From contig CM040094.1 in the NCBI GenBank assembly GCA_022496805.1, forward strand, positions 1,488,001 to 1,552,000: 64,000 bases of DNA, written 5' to 3'. A program made the position numbers and the translations under genes. Positions 49,684 to 61,701 of the stretch are shown here, one piece after another. Below the pieces are notes generated by a model, which was given only the letters and a program-made list of their open reading frames with translations, did no database searches and was not told where the DNA came from. Every line of letters begins with the position of its first letter. The first letter of the stretch is position 1. Origin of the DNA: Pohlia nutans. Taxonomy: Eukaryota; Streptophyta; Bryopsida; Bryales; Mniaceae.

Positions 49684-50951
49684 CTCGGGGGGCACTCCCT
49701 TGTATATTTTGCATACACCTGCGATAATGACCTATTAAAATGGGGGCTATTTACTTTGGATAATTGATTTATTTTAAAATAAATGTAAAACTTGGTAATT
49801 AATTGTATCCTATTAGTACTTATAATTTTTCTAGGTGGCTATTTAACCCCTAAAGGACCGGGGGGGTGTTGAGCTTAGCTCTTGTTTTCTTGACTAGTTC
49901 TTGTAACAAGCTCAATTCTTCATTGGTGTGGGGTAATTTTGACGATCGGCACCATTGAAACTAAAGAAGACTTACGTAGCTTTTTTATGAAAGAAAGATC
50001 AACAAAATCGCACAATTTTTGAGAAAATGCCACCGTTGAGAAGATTGAAGTAACTTGTTCAGGGTATTTTGTACACATGTTGAAATCGGATTGATCGAAA
50101 GTGCTCCAAAAATTCTGAAATTTTTACAGTGAGTAGAAATCATAATTTTAAACAGGTGCAAAAAAATTCAAGTAATTTGGAGTTGTGAAGAGGAAGATAT
50201 GAGGGTCTGAAGTGATGCCCAGATACCCACCGTGCAACTCAAAAAAAATCACCAAAAATCGCTCACTTGATGAATTTGCGATCGAGTTGTATTTACAAAT
50301 TCGGCTTTCAAAAAGAGCCAATTCTCTTTGTTGCTCATCCTACAATTCAAAGCGTAAGAACCCGAATTTCCTCACTTTCTAGTTAGAGAAGCCCCCTAGG
50401 GGCCTTAATTACGGTCCTTTAGGGGTTAAATAGGGGTATTTTACTTATACCCCATTTTTTTCTTACTCCCCATTTTTAATTCTTACTCCCCATTTTTTTG
50501 TTTTACTCCCCATTTTTTTTCCTTACCACTTTAGTTCAGTTTTGAAAGTGCAGACTCATGCTAAAGGGCTTGTGCAACCTATCTAAGTTAAGAACATGGG
50601 AAAAAAAATTCAAGCATCATTGGGACGCTGAACTTGCCGCGCCAGGTTGTCACCCCAGAAGTCGGATGTAAAAGACTTTGTTTTCATCCAAAATTAATTT
50701 CTGACATCCAGTTGCCCTTCATAGTCTACACCTACCCCCTATAAAAAATATTTGGCATGGTATTTTATATGTACCGGTAAAATAAATCTTCCATGATATA
50801 TTGAATGCTATATTACTTATAATGTAGTTTTACAATTTAGAGCAATGTATTTTACATGTACGTTTTTTACAAAATTTATCTACAAGGAATATATGGGACC
50901 CTATTTTTTATCGCACGTTGTTTCTACAATTTTCGCCAGTGGCCCCCCGAG
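49684..50951. mobile_element. hAT-like element with perfect 8-bp TSD and nested MITE
   Basis: CTCGGGGGGCACTCCCTTG...CGCCAGTGGCCCCCCGAG flanked by GGGTTTTA at 49676-49683 and 50952-50959. The termini match 41679-41966 in reverse. A piggyBac-like MITE (49843-50429) sits inside it. Confidence 0.85.
49843..50429. mobile_element. piggyBac-like MITE nested in the hAT-like element
   Basis: TTAA (49843-49846) CCCCTAAAGGACCG...CGGTCCTTTAGGGG TTAA (50426-50429). 587 bp, with perfect 14-bp inverted ends. Confidence 0.85.
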
Positions 50952-52598
50952 GGGTTTTAGTTTTGAAAGGCATACAACCCTAGTTGTCACGTTTGAGTGT
51001 GTAGTAGGGTTATTCCAAGCGCTTGAGTAGCACTTGGGGGTTTTAGTTTAGGAGAGTGGAGTGGGTCTTGGGATAAGAGTCTTGAGATTTGTATTTAGGT
51101 TGTTATGTTGTAAATGGGCGCTTCTTCAACCACCACACAATTTGTGATTTCGGAGGTTCTTCCTTGTAGGATAAGATTTATTTGATCTTCCATCTTCTCT
51201 TTTCCCCGAACAAGTGGCAGTGTTGAAAGCAGAGTGTTCTAAAACATTTAGAGCGCTAAGTTTCCATTTGCTGAAAAGGTTGTTGATAAGAGCGACTCTT
51301 GAGCTATGATTAAAGCGTTTATAAATGTAGCGAGGTTGTTCCAAGCAATTGACTAGTAATTGAGGGTTTTGGTTTGGAGGTGAAGCCAATTTGTGTTTAG
51401 GTCGTTCAGTTGTAGAATTGTAGCTATGGCGCCTTTCCAACTATGGCATAATTTTTGTATTTCGGAGGTTCTCTATTGTAGGGTTGGATTTAGTTGATTT
51501 TCCATCTTCTTGTCGTGCTAGTGAGGTTTCTTTCCTCTTTGAACTTGTGGCAAATGTTGAGGGTAGAATGTTCTAAGACAACTAGAGTGTTAAGTTTCCA
51601 TCGGTTGAAAGCTTTTTTTTTATAAAAGCCACTCCTGGAAGACATACAACTTCGGTTGTAGTATTTGAGCATATAGTGGAGTTGTTCCAAGTATTTGAGT
51701 AGTAATTAACGGTTTCGATTTAGGAGGGTGGATGGGTCTTGGTTTTAAGGTTTTGTTTTTAGGTTGTTCTGTTGTGGGCATGTAGACATATCGCTTCGCT
51801 TCCACCACATAATCTCTAATATTGGTGGTTCTTCGTTTTAGGATCAAATTTAGTTGGTCGTAGTCATGTTGGTGAAGCTTTTCACCTCCTTGAACTTGTG
51901 AAAATTATTGAGAAAAGAGTGTTTTAGGACATTTAGAGCACTAAGTTTCCATCAATTCTCGCATCAATTGAAAGTATTGTTTTGTATGGTGGTAAGTGTT
52001 TTCCAGGTTCAGTGTAAGGCCTATAGCAAGATAGATTGTGAAGAAATTGGCCTTTCAATGTCACCCAAGAAGTGAAAGGCAAATGTTTAACAAGATGTTT
52101 GAATAGTCTTGTCAAACATCTTGGGTGTGAACTGTCGAAACAGTTCACGTTAGAGATAAACTCTTAATTCTAGAGTTTTGATTTGTTTAGCAATTTATAT
52201 TTGTCTAACCAGGACATTTTAGCTGGTTAGACAAATTCCCGGATTTTGTTGCATTTAGTGTTCGGTTTTTATTGGAAATATTAGATTCCTTTTTATCTAG
52301 ATAATTTTGTGTGTTTATTAGCTTTTAACAATTTGATTGATTGATTATGTGCAATTGGGCCGTTTGCCCTTTTATTTTACTCGATGATTTTTTACCTATT
52401 TCTATTGCTTGTCATTCTAATTCATTAGTTTAGTCTAATTGATTAGTTTATTTTATTAGTTGCTTGAGTTATTCTTCGTGGTTTGTTATTTTAGCCTTTT
52501 AATTTCCTATTGTTTTAGTCTTATTTTATTAACTTAGTGTTGAGTTTATTCTTTAGTCTATTAGATGGTGTTTATTATATGTTAATTGATGAGTAGAG

Positions 52599-52690
52599 TG
52601 TGTCTCCCTCTTTCTCTCTTTTCTCCCTCTTCCTCTCTCTTTTCTCCCTCTTCCTCTCTCTTTCTCCCTCTTCCTCCCTCTTCTCCCGAA
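52599..52690. repeat. (CTCTTTCTCCCTCTTC)n polypyrimidine tract
   Basis: About 90 bases of C/T only, in 16-base units. Confidence 0.9.
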
Positions 52691-52729
52691 CCACATAGTC
52701 ATAGGCTGTTTTCTTTTCAACGTAGATGC

Positions 52730-53230
52730 TAGTACAAAGATAGTTAGGTCTTGAAAATTAGAGGTGTGGTAGATCGTGTAGTTGGCTTTCCAAAAACCCT
52801 AGACTCATCAGATTTGGAGCAAGGACGAAGGAGAAGCGGTTGTTTTAGTGGCGGAACGTCTACTGCCGCGCAAGATTTAGAGCAGCAACTTTGGAAGCCG
52901 AGATCGAGAGCGTTATGTAGATGTTGAAGCTCAAATTTTGTGGGCGGATGCGTCTAAGAGTGAGCTTTCCAAAAAGCTAAGGCGCGTTTGATTTGGAGCA
53001 AGGACAAAGGAGAGGTGGTCGTTTTAGTGGCGGAACGTCTACTGCCGCGCAAGATTTAGAGCACCGACTTTGGAAGCACATAGCTTCCAATTGGTAAACA
53101 ATTTTCCATTAATTCTTTCGCGAGCTAATAGATAATTAAGCCATCTTCTATTAAAAGCTTATTGTGAAAGATTTGGAGTAATCAATAGGGAATGGCGGTT
53201 GTTTTAGTGCCAGGGGGTTTGCTGCCCCTT
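52730..53230. repeat. Three-copy tandem repeat, period ~179 bp
   Basis: GATTTGGAGCAAGGAC starts at 52811 and 52990, with a degenerate third at 53169. The units share GTTTTAGTGGCGGAACGTCT and ACTGCCGCGCAAGATTTAGA. No protein frame is conserved. Confidence 0.7.
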
Positions 53231-54439
53231 CTTTCAATGTTGATTTCTAATTTGTAAGTGTGGTCAAGGTGTTCTTTGCATTCATTTATGCCTATGATCT
53301 TTGTGTTTGTGGTCTATGCCACCTTTATCTATGCTTATGATACACGTACGTTAGGAGTCTGTTGCTTGGAGGCACTTAGGGGTCACAACCACACCTCGGC
53401 CCATCTTGTGTGACGCGTTGACCATCCTCACGGTCAAAGTGCTCACATTGGGCGTCAAAAGGCCCTTGCTCTTATCGCTTAGCGTATAATGTAGAGGAGA
53501 GTATTTCCTGAACACAGAATCTCACGACAACATGAACGAGCGCTTGTATACAACCATTAGGTGTGTAGCCGATTTAATACAATAACGTGTTGTACAAGTG
53601 AAAAAGAAGATTTTTATTTTATTTTTTATTTTTATTTTTCACTTTTTCATTCATCAATTTGATTAGGATGCATTGATCCAATTTTGCTAATTGGAGCATT
53701 GTTGAGAGTATGCATTAGTTGATAATTGACAAGGCTAAGACTCTTGTTTTATTTATTAGGTTTCTTTTTCTTTCATGTGACAAAGCGACTACCTATGATT
53801 TCAGTGCAAAAATGCAAAACGTAATGTATGATTTAGAACACTGGTTATCCCAGAGGATATGTTTGTGATTTAAAATCCAATTGATGGTATATTAATTCAC
53901 ATCATAATGTATGAATTGATCTACCACCAATTGCAAATTTCACATCATGTCTTCATAAGCATATCCTCTGGTATAACCAATGTTCTTAATCAACATGAGG
54001 CCTTTTCTTGGATGCTACTGTCTAAAAGCAAAGATCAATCCTTCAACACACATAATGGAGGTGATGACTACGAAAGAGATGCACTGCAATAAAATGGATA
54101 GTATTAATAGGACTATGGCATTGATCCCTAAAGTACAAAAAGCCCAAATTGGGCCTCATGTTTCTTTTACCAATTTTGAGTAGCTTTAATGTAGACTTCT
54201 TTTTGTTCAAATTTGTTTGGTGATTCTTAATTGTGATAAAAAATTGGTTTGATATGATATGTATTTTTTTCACAATATATTAATTAATTGAATTTTTTAA
54301 TTTAATTCTAGGATTTTAAGAGTTAACCTAAGTTTGTGAGAATTAACCCTCTCAAAAGAGAAGCCATGCTAGGACATAATTAGTCTATAAGCATGTTGTG
54401 AGGGCATTCAAGGCTGTCTCTACGATACAAATACTAAGG

Positions 54440-54735
54440 TATGTGCATTTATAATTATCACTTGTTATGAATGTACTTCTATAATTGACACTTATTATGA
54501 ATCCACAACAAACATTAAAAATCTTCTTCTATAACTAACACTTATTATGAATTCACTTCTATTATTGACACTTTTATGAATTCACTTCTACAATTAACAT
54601 TTTTTATGAACTCATTTCTATTACTTGACACTTATTATGAATCTACTTTTATTATTGACATGTATTATGAATCCACTTTTATTATTGACATGTATTATGA
54701 ATCCACTTTTATAATTGACACTTGTTATTAAGTTT
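54440..54735. repeat. Short tandem repeat, ~30-37 bp unit
   Basis: CACTTATTATGAATCCACTT and TATTATTGACATG segments repeat about nine times with variation. Confidence 0.75.
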
Positions 54736-55724
54736 CTCAAATTGAGGAAATTTTGAAAAAGGGAATGTTATATCTTACTTTGCATATAAAAGAGGAGATC
54801 TCATTAAATGAAATTAAAAAAGCTCTCATCCGAGATGAGAAAAATTTCACATTTTGAGCTAAATTTAGTATGGCACAAATATTTGGTATTCAGATAATTG
54901 TGCCATCTAACTAGGTCCTCCTCATATTCTTTTCAACCTATGTTGTACTCTAATTTGGATTGACCCTACTATCACAAATGCTAATATTTCGGTAAAGGTA
55001 AAATTAGTTGTATATACCTTATAGAAAGCGGGGACCTGCAATGGGGAACATGAGCCCAACAAACGGCCAATGTTTGAATTGATCTACCCCAACTAGATTT
55101 CTTATATTGTCATCACTACCATATCCATTGAGATAACTATTTAACATTCTTAAGCCCTAGACTTTGTATCCCTACAAAAAATTTCAAGATTTTCTCCGAT
55201 GCCCTTGGATGCTCTTTGTTTTCACATTTTAAGTTTGTTTTACTTGCTTGACTCCTACTAAACTCCCTCATATAATGGCATGTGTCATTTTTCACTCTAT
55301 GTTTCAAGGTAAGTTAGTCTAGGAGTAGGAAGCCAACCAACCAGTAGGAGATGAAATACCCTATTGTTTAAGAATGTTATGAGTGTTATGAATCATCTTG
55401 AGAGTTAAAATTTTTAAGTTAGAAACTTTGAGTTAAAAAATTTATACACAAATATTGTTCATATCAATCGCAAATCTAACCGTATCAATAGAATCTAAAA
55501 TTCATGATGTACAACTTTTATTCATTCATCAAGTTGAAAATATCCCTCTTAGTTGCATTTTATAATTCATTTTTGGAAACTTGCCAAATCTGAAAAGGGT
55601 GAGAACGTTTAGGCGTTAACTAGTTCAATAGTGTGGACCATGAGTATAACGGTGTGGACACTCAGTTAGTAGGAGTAGCAATTTGAGAAAACATAAGCTT
55701 TATGTGGGACAAATTCATAAGGCA

Positions 55725-55957
55725 TTAACCCTTAAGCGTCCCATGGGAATAGTATATACGTTGTCGTATAATTGAGACTTGCTACAAACAAGAAACTCGA
55801 AATTGGGATCTTAATAGCTCACTAGAACCATGTTGATCTAAATTTTAACTTGTCTTCTAAACTCAAACCCATTAAAGGTGTGGATCGATTCCAAATACAA
55901 CCAAAATACACCATATTCTACTCGCCGTCACGGCACGTTCAGACGTTTAGGGGTTAA
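55725..55957. mobile_element. piggyBac-like MITE, left member of an abutting pair
   Basis: TTAA (55725-55728) CCCTTAAGCGTCCC...CGGCACGTTCAGACGTTTAGGGG TTAA (55954-55957). Collinear with 45436-45668. Confidence 0.8.
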
Positions 55958-56529
55958 CTCCTAACCGCCCAACCATGCATATTTTGCATGATGTACGGAT
56001 TTGAACTCCGATTTCTCATCCATCATGCACCTCTTGCAGTGTGAAATTTTTATTGAAACTTTTATGGGAAGTTAGCTTCGTGCATGTGTGATCCGATTAG
56101 AAAGGGGATGATTTGTGAAATTTTTATGCCTCATTTCATGTTGTAGTGTTCCACCCCTAATTTGGAAGATTTTAGTCTAAAAGTGTACTTGAAAAAGTCA
56201 AGTACTAGAAATAAACGACCAAAAAATCTCCAAAAATCACTACACTTAGAGTATTACATTTCAACCCATCCCAACAAGTCTCATTATTAGATTGTCAATA
56301 TCTTATTCGTAATCATATTACAAAAGAGCTCTAAATTTTAAGTTTGAAAATTTACATACAAATATTGGTGATAGCAATTGCAAATCTAACCGTATGGATA
56401 GAATTTAAAATGCATAATGTACAACTTTTGTTCATTCATCAAGTTGAAAATATCCCTCTTAGTTGCATTTTATAATGCATCTTTCAAAAACTGCCAAATT
56501 TGAAAAGGGTGAGAACGTTTAGGAGTTAA
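55954..56529. mobile_element. piggyBac-like MITE, right member of an abutting pair
   Basis: It starts with the same TTAA that ends the previous element, then CTCCTAACCGCCC, and ends GAGAACGTTTAGGAG TTAA (56526-56529). Collinear with 43763-44344. Confidence 0.8.
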
Positions 56530-59470
56530 GGAAGCTTAATATAGGACAAAGGAAGTAGCAATTATAGGTTGGTTAGATTGATTAGATTGCATTTAATTGT
56601 AGTCATATGGATTTATGAGTAGCAAAACGAAGAAAAACAAATCAGATATTATTGCTTATATACAAATTTTATTTTTTCCTAAGTATATGAATTAAAACTA
56701 TAGATTGGTTTTGTCACTTCCATCCACACAACTCAAAGGCGGTGCACATGAAGATGTGAAGCGAAGCATGTGTTGAAGCTTTATAGATTTGACAACTCAA
56801 GCGCTTAAAACAACCTTGCTATACTTTCAAACACTACAAAGTTCACATTCCAATAGTGGCTTTTATAGGAGTTTCAAACTACCTCCCCTGCTGTTTGGAA
56901 CAACTCATGCAGTGATTAGTGCTCAAACATTGCAACTAGAGTTGTATGCCTTAGTTTTGGGAATGTCTTATAAAACAGGAGTGTCAACTGTCAACTGCAT
57001 TCGAAGCGGCATGAGACAACTCATACAATGATTATTTGAACGCCAATGTGTTTATGTGTCCAACCCATGATCCTTTAGTGGTTAGAGCAGCTTCTTAGTT
57101 AGTTTAGGTGTTTACAAAACCCTCCAAATTTATCTACATTAAGCAAAATCTGTTTTCATAAATCTTTGAAATGGCCTTACTTTGCCATTTAAAGTCCAAT
57201 CCTACGTTTGCCAAAAGTTGCACTTCATGTAAAAGCTTTGGATTACTAGTTGAATTTGAAATTGTCACTTGGAACATATAGGCAATAAAGGCTAGGAAAG
57301 GAGTTGATTACAATGCTCACTGTGAATTGATGAAAAAAATGTTGCAAAAAATATATAAGCATGGTTTCTATGATTTAATTGTTTTGTATTTTCCAATCTT
57401 GTTGGCAATCAAAAAATGATTCCAATTTATCTTAGCATGTATTGTTCGAACAACATTTGAAAAATTATGAAAAAATTTAAAGTGTCAATTATAGGTGTAT
57501 CTCATGTTCACCTAGGCTCTCATGTTTAGGCTCTCATGTTTAGAGACTCCTTACGTTTTAACCCTTTAGTGTCTAGAGACCACTTTGTGTTTAATGATGT
57601 GTCAAAAACGCAAATAACAAAAATCCATGAACACTTGGATTTTGAATTGTGAGGTTCATAGTAGGAGACTTATAAAATACATTCTCTAGAAAAAATTAAA
57701 ATAAATAAATAAATGGAGTTGTGCAACTATCAAAATATGTACAAAAAAAACGTGAAAATCTAATAATCTTTTTACAAATACAGCACATGAACTATGCAAT
57801 ATTTCGTGCGTTTTGAAGTTTTTTTGTCTTGTTTTATTTTTTTAGATCGTGTTCTCTTGTTCGTGTACCAACTTCCAAACAGAAGAAATACCGCATAGTA
57901 CATGTGTTGTATTTGTAAGTATTTACTGCATTTTCAAGTACATACAATATTTTAGCGTTTTGTTCGTAGGTATTATGATTGTTGCACAACTCCAAATTGA
58001 AATTTTCTTTTTGTATATTATGAGGCTCAAAATCTAAAATTCACAATTCAAAATCCAAATTTTCATAGATTTTCTGTTATTCGCATTTTTCAAACATCAA
58101 GGACTACAATGTGGTCACTTGGGCACTTATGTGCATTAAAGAACTTGCGTCCTACATAGTGAAACGTTGCACAAACCATGAACCACATTTTGGACGATGA
58201 ACAGTTACATTTTTCATCCATTCAAATTGCTCTTAGTTCTTGTGCTAGTTAATTACCATTTGTACTATATGGATCTTCAGAATAAAATATTTTGATTTTT
58301 TAATACAACAAGATTAATTTATGCCAAGTTTCATTTTTAGTTCAAAAAGTGAACTCTTAAAAATGATTTTCCAAAATAAGTAGAATAAAATTATGGAATT
58401 ATACCATCTCAAAGTGCATATTCTTCCAAATTTCTTACTAATTTTTTAATTATAAATTTGTTAATTTGAAAAATTTAACCCCTAAAGGTTGGGCCTATGA
58501 CCATAGAATCATGCTTTATCTACCACACTCAATCTTGCAACTAAAAATAATACAAAAATTCAACTTCATATTTTTAGTAGATGAAGCCAAATTTTTACTA
58601 CAAATTATGAATTTTTCATAATTTAAGTGAAATTTTGAAATTACTATGGTTTTCTGAAGTGATTGTAAAGAAAATTCTTATCAATTACAAAATGTATAAA
58701 AAAAATTCCACTTTTTTTACCAAAGGTGTAAATTACAATGAAGAAAGTTTAGTTAATGAAAATCATACGTGTAACTAAATTAAAAAAAATTTACTACACC
58801 TTGGTAATACCTACCAAACTTGTGACTCCCAAAATACACTACACAGTTAACCGTTTTTACGACTCTTTTTGTAGTTGGGACCCCATGTAAAATCTAAAAA
58901 TAGCTTGAATGATTTGAATTTAACTTGGAGGGGTGGCATCACCAAGCATAGCCCTTTACATAAAGAATTGGATGGAAATCATCCACACAACAGTTGGAAT
59001 TGAATAGTCGACTTCAATCAAAAGCCATTTTTTGGTTTGGCAGCATTTGGGAATTAATCAAATTTTTAAAAAGAACCTTGAAAATATAATTTAAAAAGTA
59101 CTAATAATAAATATGATAAATCTAAACGTACATAGATACAATCCACACATTAACATTTACAACTTTGCTTTGTACATCAACTCCATTTTTTATATTCATC
59201 AAAGATTTTATAACAAACATTTAAGCTACTACCGTATGGTAACCACAAAAGGCACCTGTACGCTTAAGGCGAAACTGTTCTAAGAATATTGTAACCCAAA
59301 ATACAAACAAACCACCACTTCACTAAACAAATCACCAATAAGAAATAAAACACAAGCAAATTCCAGATAGAAACCAACGTCCAAAAGTAACAGACAAAAA
59401 TAAATGTTCTAGAAACCCCACAGCTATAGGACCAGGTCTTAAAAGTTTGAACTGAAGTTCAGAAACTTTT

Positions 59471-59517
59471 ACATTATCCCCAAAAGTAAAAGTTTGCTTT
59501 ACTTTTGGTAATAATGT
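59471..59517. repeat. Hairpin ~140 bp before the 59658 gene
   Basis: CCAAAAGTAAA, loop, TTTACTTTTGG with outer ACATTAT/ATAATGT pairing. The TAAAAGTAAA motif recurs just after. It may be in the promoter or leader of the next gene, or be a tiny MITE. Confidence 0.5.
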
Positions 59518-59657
59518 AAAAGTAAAGTAAAAGTGTTTTTACTTTCCTAAAAATTCCTCTTCACTTCTCTTCCCCATTCACTATTGCTTCTTCCTTTCTC
59601 TAATTTCCTCTACTTCTTCCTTTCACTTACTGTCCTTCGTGCATTTCTACATTATCC

Positions 59658-60083
59658 ATGGATCCATTGTCGCCTAAAGAATGGCACTTGTTGCACAATG
59701 GCACTCGATATCCTGATCCTCCTCGCACGAGGAAGATCGTTTTATTAAATGATAAAAACGGGGCTCGATTATTGCCCACAAATGGGAAAATGAAGAAAGA
59801 GCCAGAATTGAAGAAGCATAAAAGTAAACTATTTCAAGCTCGATTTGAGGGCAAAAAGTCCAAGAAATTTAAATCATGTGAGGCTGACAAGCCCAAGACT
59901 GCCAAGCAAGCCGCCATTGAAGAGGCCAAGAAGAAATTCTTCGTTGTACCCAAGGCAAGGTGCTTGCAGCCTCAATTAAATGCCAAACCATTGGAGGACT
60001 GGGAGTCACCAGTGGAAGAACCAGAGACAATTGTTGAGGAAGAAAAATTGCCCAGAAAACCTGTTTGGAACATTTGGGATTAG
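59658..60083 (+). CDS. Small Lys-rich protein of unknown function
   Basis: 141 aa from ATGG at 59658 (context CCATGGATC) to TAG at 60081. It begins MDPLSPKEWHLLHNG with a YPDPPRTRK motif. A basic centre follows (KMKKEPELKKHKSK, FEGKKSKKFKS, about 44-75), then an Ala/Lys helix (KTAKQAAIEEAKKKF). The acidic, Pro-rich tail ends PRKPVWNIWD, with a tryptophan pair near the C-terminus. A C/T-rich leader (59545-59650) precedes it. Codon use is regular and the frame is far longer than neighbouring noise. The basic stretches suggest nuclear or nucleic-acid-associated location; I do not recognise the family. An unseen intron could extend either end. Confidence 0.7.
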   Translation: MDPLSPKEWHLLHNGTRYPDPPRTRKIVLLNDKNGARLLPTNGKMKKEPELKKHKSKLFQARFEGKKSKKFKSCEADKPKTAKQAAIEEAKKKFFVVPKARCLQPQLNAKPLEDWESPVEEPETIVEEEKLPRKPVWNIWD

Positions 60084-60713
60084 GCTACAGTTCTATAGCC
60101 CAAGCATAGAACACTCTTTTTACACAAAATAAAATAAAATGTACAAGAGTTTGTTATATAAAAATGTATTCTGTTTTCAAACATATCCACCAGGTTTCGC
60201 ATTACTGCAACAATGTACTCAAACATTTTCATAGCAATGCAAACACATATGTGAATGTCTGCAATCTCATGGGCCTGTACACATAAGAAACGACTTTCTA
60301 AGCATCCAGTACTCAAATGTTACTTCGGTAATCAACGGAGTCCATCTTGCATTCCTGTATTAAACATGAGGTACAAAGATGCACATTAAAGATAAAAGAC
60401 ACAAAGCAGTTTGACGGAGTCCTGTTTTACTAATCCTTCATCAAATATAATGGGGGTGATGACTACGATAAAAATGCAGTGCAATAAAATGGATGTACTC
60501 AAAGGGCTGGTACCAAATTTGGCCCAAAAATGCTTTATGTCTAAGTGATGGTACATGCAAAATTTCATGGTCAGCAAACCGTCGTAGTGAGTGTGATAAA
60601 TGTTTTAGTGTGAGGTTTGAAAGTGGGGTTGCAAGACTTATTGGAGGCCATTGTACAATACACTCTTGAACTAATACCACACTTTCGAGTTTCACACACT
60701 ATTATACACTATT

Positions 60714-60829
60714 CACTAGTAGAAAAGGTGGTATTGCCGAGGGAGATACACAGGCAAGTGGTGCCCAATTCCACACATGCACAGTGATTTTGCCTGAGCA
60801 TCTCCCTGGGAGCGCCACCTTTTCTACTA
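60714..60829. mobile_element. CACTA-type MITE copy 3
   Basis: CACTAGTAGAAAAGGTGG...GCGCCACCTTTTCTACTA. ATT precedes the left end; the right terminus merges with the adjoining CACTAC-ended MITE, so no duplication can be read. The interior is inverted relative to copies 1 and 2. Confidence 0.65.
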
Positions 60830-61049
60830 CTCTAAATAGTGTATTTAGTGTGAGATACACTAATTTACATAAACATGTTGTAAGTTTTTATTATTGACCA
60901 ATTTTTTACCCTCTATATTGGTCAAGATAGGGATCTTTCAATAGTATTGGAATCAATGACTTTGGTAAAAAAATTTGTCGAGAGTAAAAATCTATAACAT
61001 TTTCAAATCTTATAATTATCTCACACTAAATACACTATTTAGTGTAGTG
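60826..61049. mobile_element. CACTAC-ended MITE, copy 2
   Basis: Inverted ends (CTACTCTAAATAGTGTATTT...AAATACACTATTTAGTGTAGTG). The interior (TTGGTCAAGATAGGGATCTT) is the reverse of 26253-26479. Confidence 0.6.
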
Positions 61050-61701
61050 TATTGTGAAAGGTGCGCAAATTGGTCCACCAAACTCCACGGTTGTTCTCTC
61101 CTCATCAATCATGCATGAAAGCCACAATCCACTCAAAAATATAATTGAATCCAATGTTCGTACTTTGTACTCACAGGAAATAGACCCAACACCGTTGAAA
61201 GAACATCAAATCTGCAATATTATTTGCTGTGACGATTTTTTTCAAAGGAGGGTCAACAACTAAAGTAAACACACAAATCCTGTGAGACCATGAAATACCA
61301 CACCTTCACGGGTTGCCAGTTTCACTGGCTATATTGATCATGACCATGAAGTTAATAAATACACCCAGTGAAAACCTTGAACTGTTCGGAAGTACTATTG
61401 CAGCCAAAATGAGGTTCTGTTGAGATATATCCAACACTAAGAAAATTGAAAAAGTTATTAAAACTAGAAGCAACGGGTACGTTGGGCTCATCGATCAAGA
61501 GCCAAAGAATTTTTCTAACCTCGACTGCTTTCAAGGAGCCGAATGGGAGTATAGAAGCAATCAAATGCAAAACAGATTTTATATGAAGTTTGGACTCACA
61601 GGAACTGCTTGCCTCTCCTTCAAATTAAACCACCTCCTGCCTTGATAAATCAGTTCCTAGTGTGTCTCATGACTAGTAATTACCAACTCTTTGTGTGGCT
61701 C

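Larger units (their letters stand above)
49588..51950. repeat. Tandem ~320-bp repeat, interrupted by a hAT-like insertion
   Basis: Units starting about 49588, 50965, 51286 and 51613 share, with moderate divergence, TTTGAGTGTGTAGTAGG, TTATTCCAAGCG, TTGAGTAG...GGGTTTT, GGAGGTTCTTC and AGCGCTAAGTTTCCAT. The first unit is split at 49683/50952 by the element at 49684-50951. No coding signature is visible. Confidence 0.65.
60084..61701. other. Intergenic region with MITEs
   Basis: 60430-60560 resembles 54040-54160 (GGTGATGACTACGA, ATGCA[G/C]TGCAATAAAATGGA), a short dispersed repeat. The MITEs at 60714-61049 follow. 61050-61701 includes the likely 3' untranslated region of the minus-strand transporter; I see no other gene. 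Confidence 0.5.

Noticed and set aside
57060..57110. A-box-like TTAGTGGTTAGAGCA as a SINE head
   Set aside because: No B box follows at the right distance.
57556..58140. Further piggyBac-like element starting TTTTAACCCTTTAGTG (also 26662)
   Set aside because: Only a left end resembles the family; I could not find a matching right end with TTAA.
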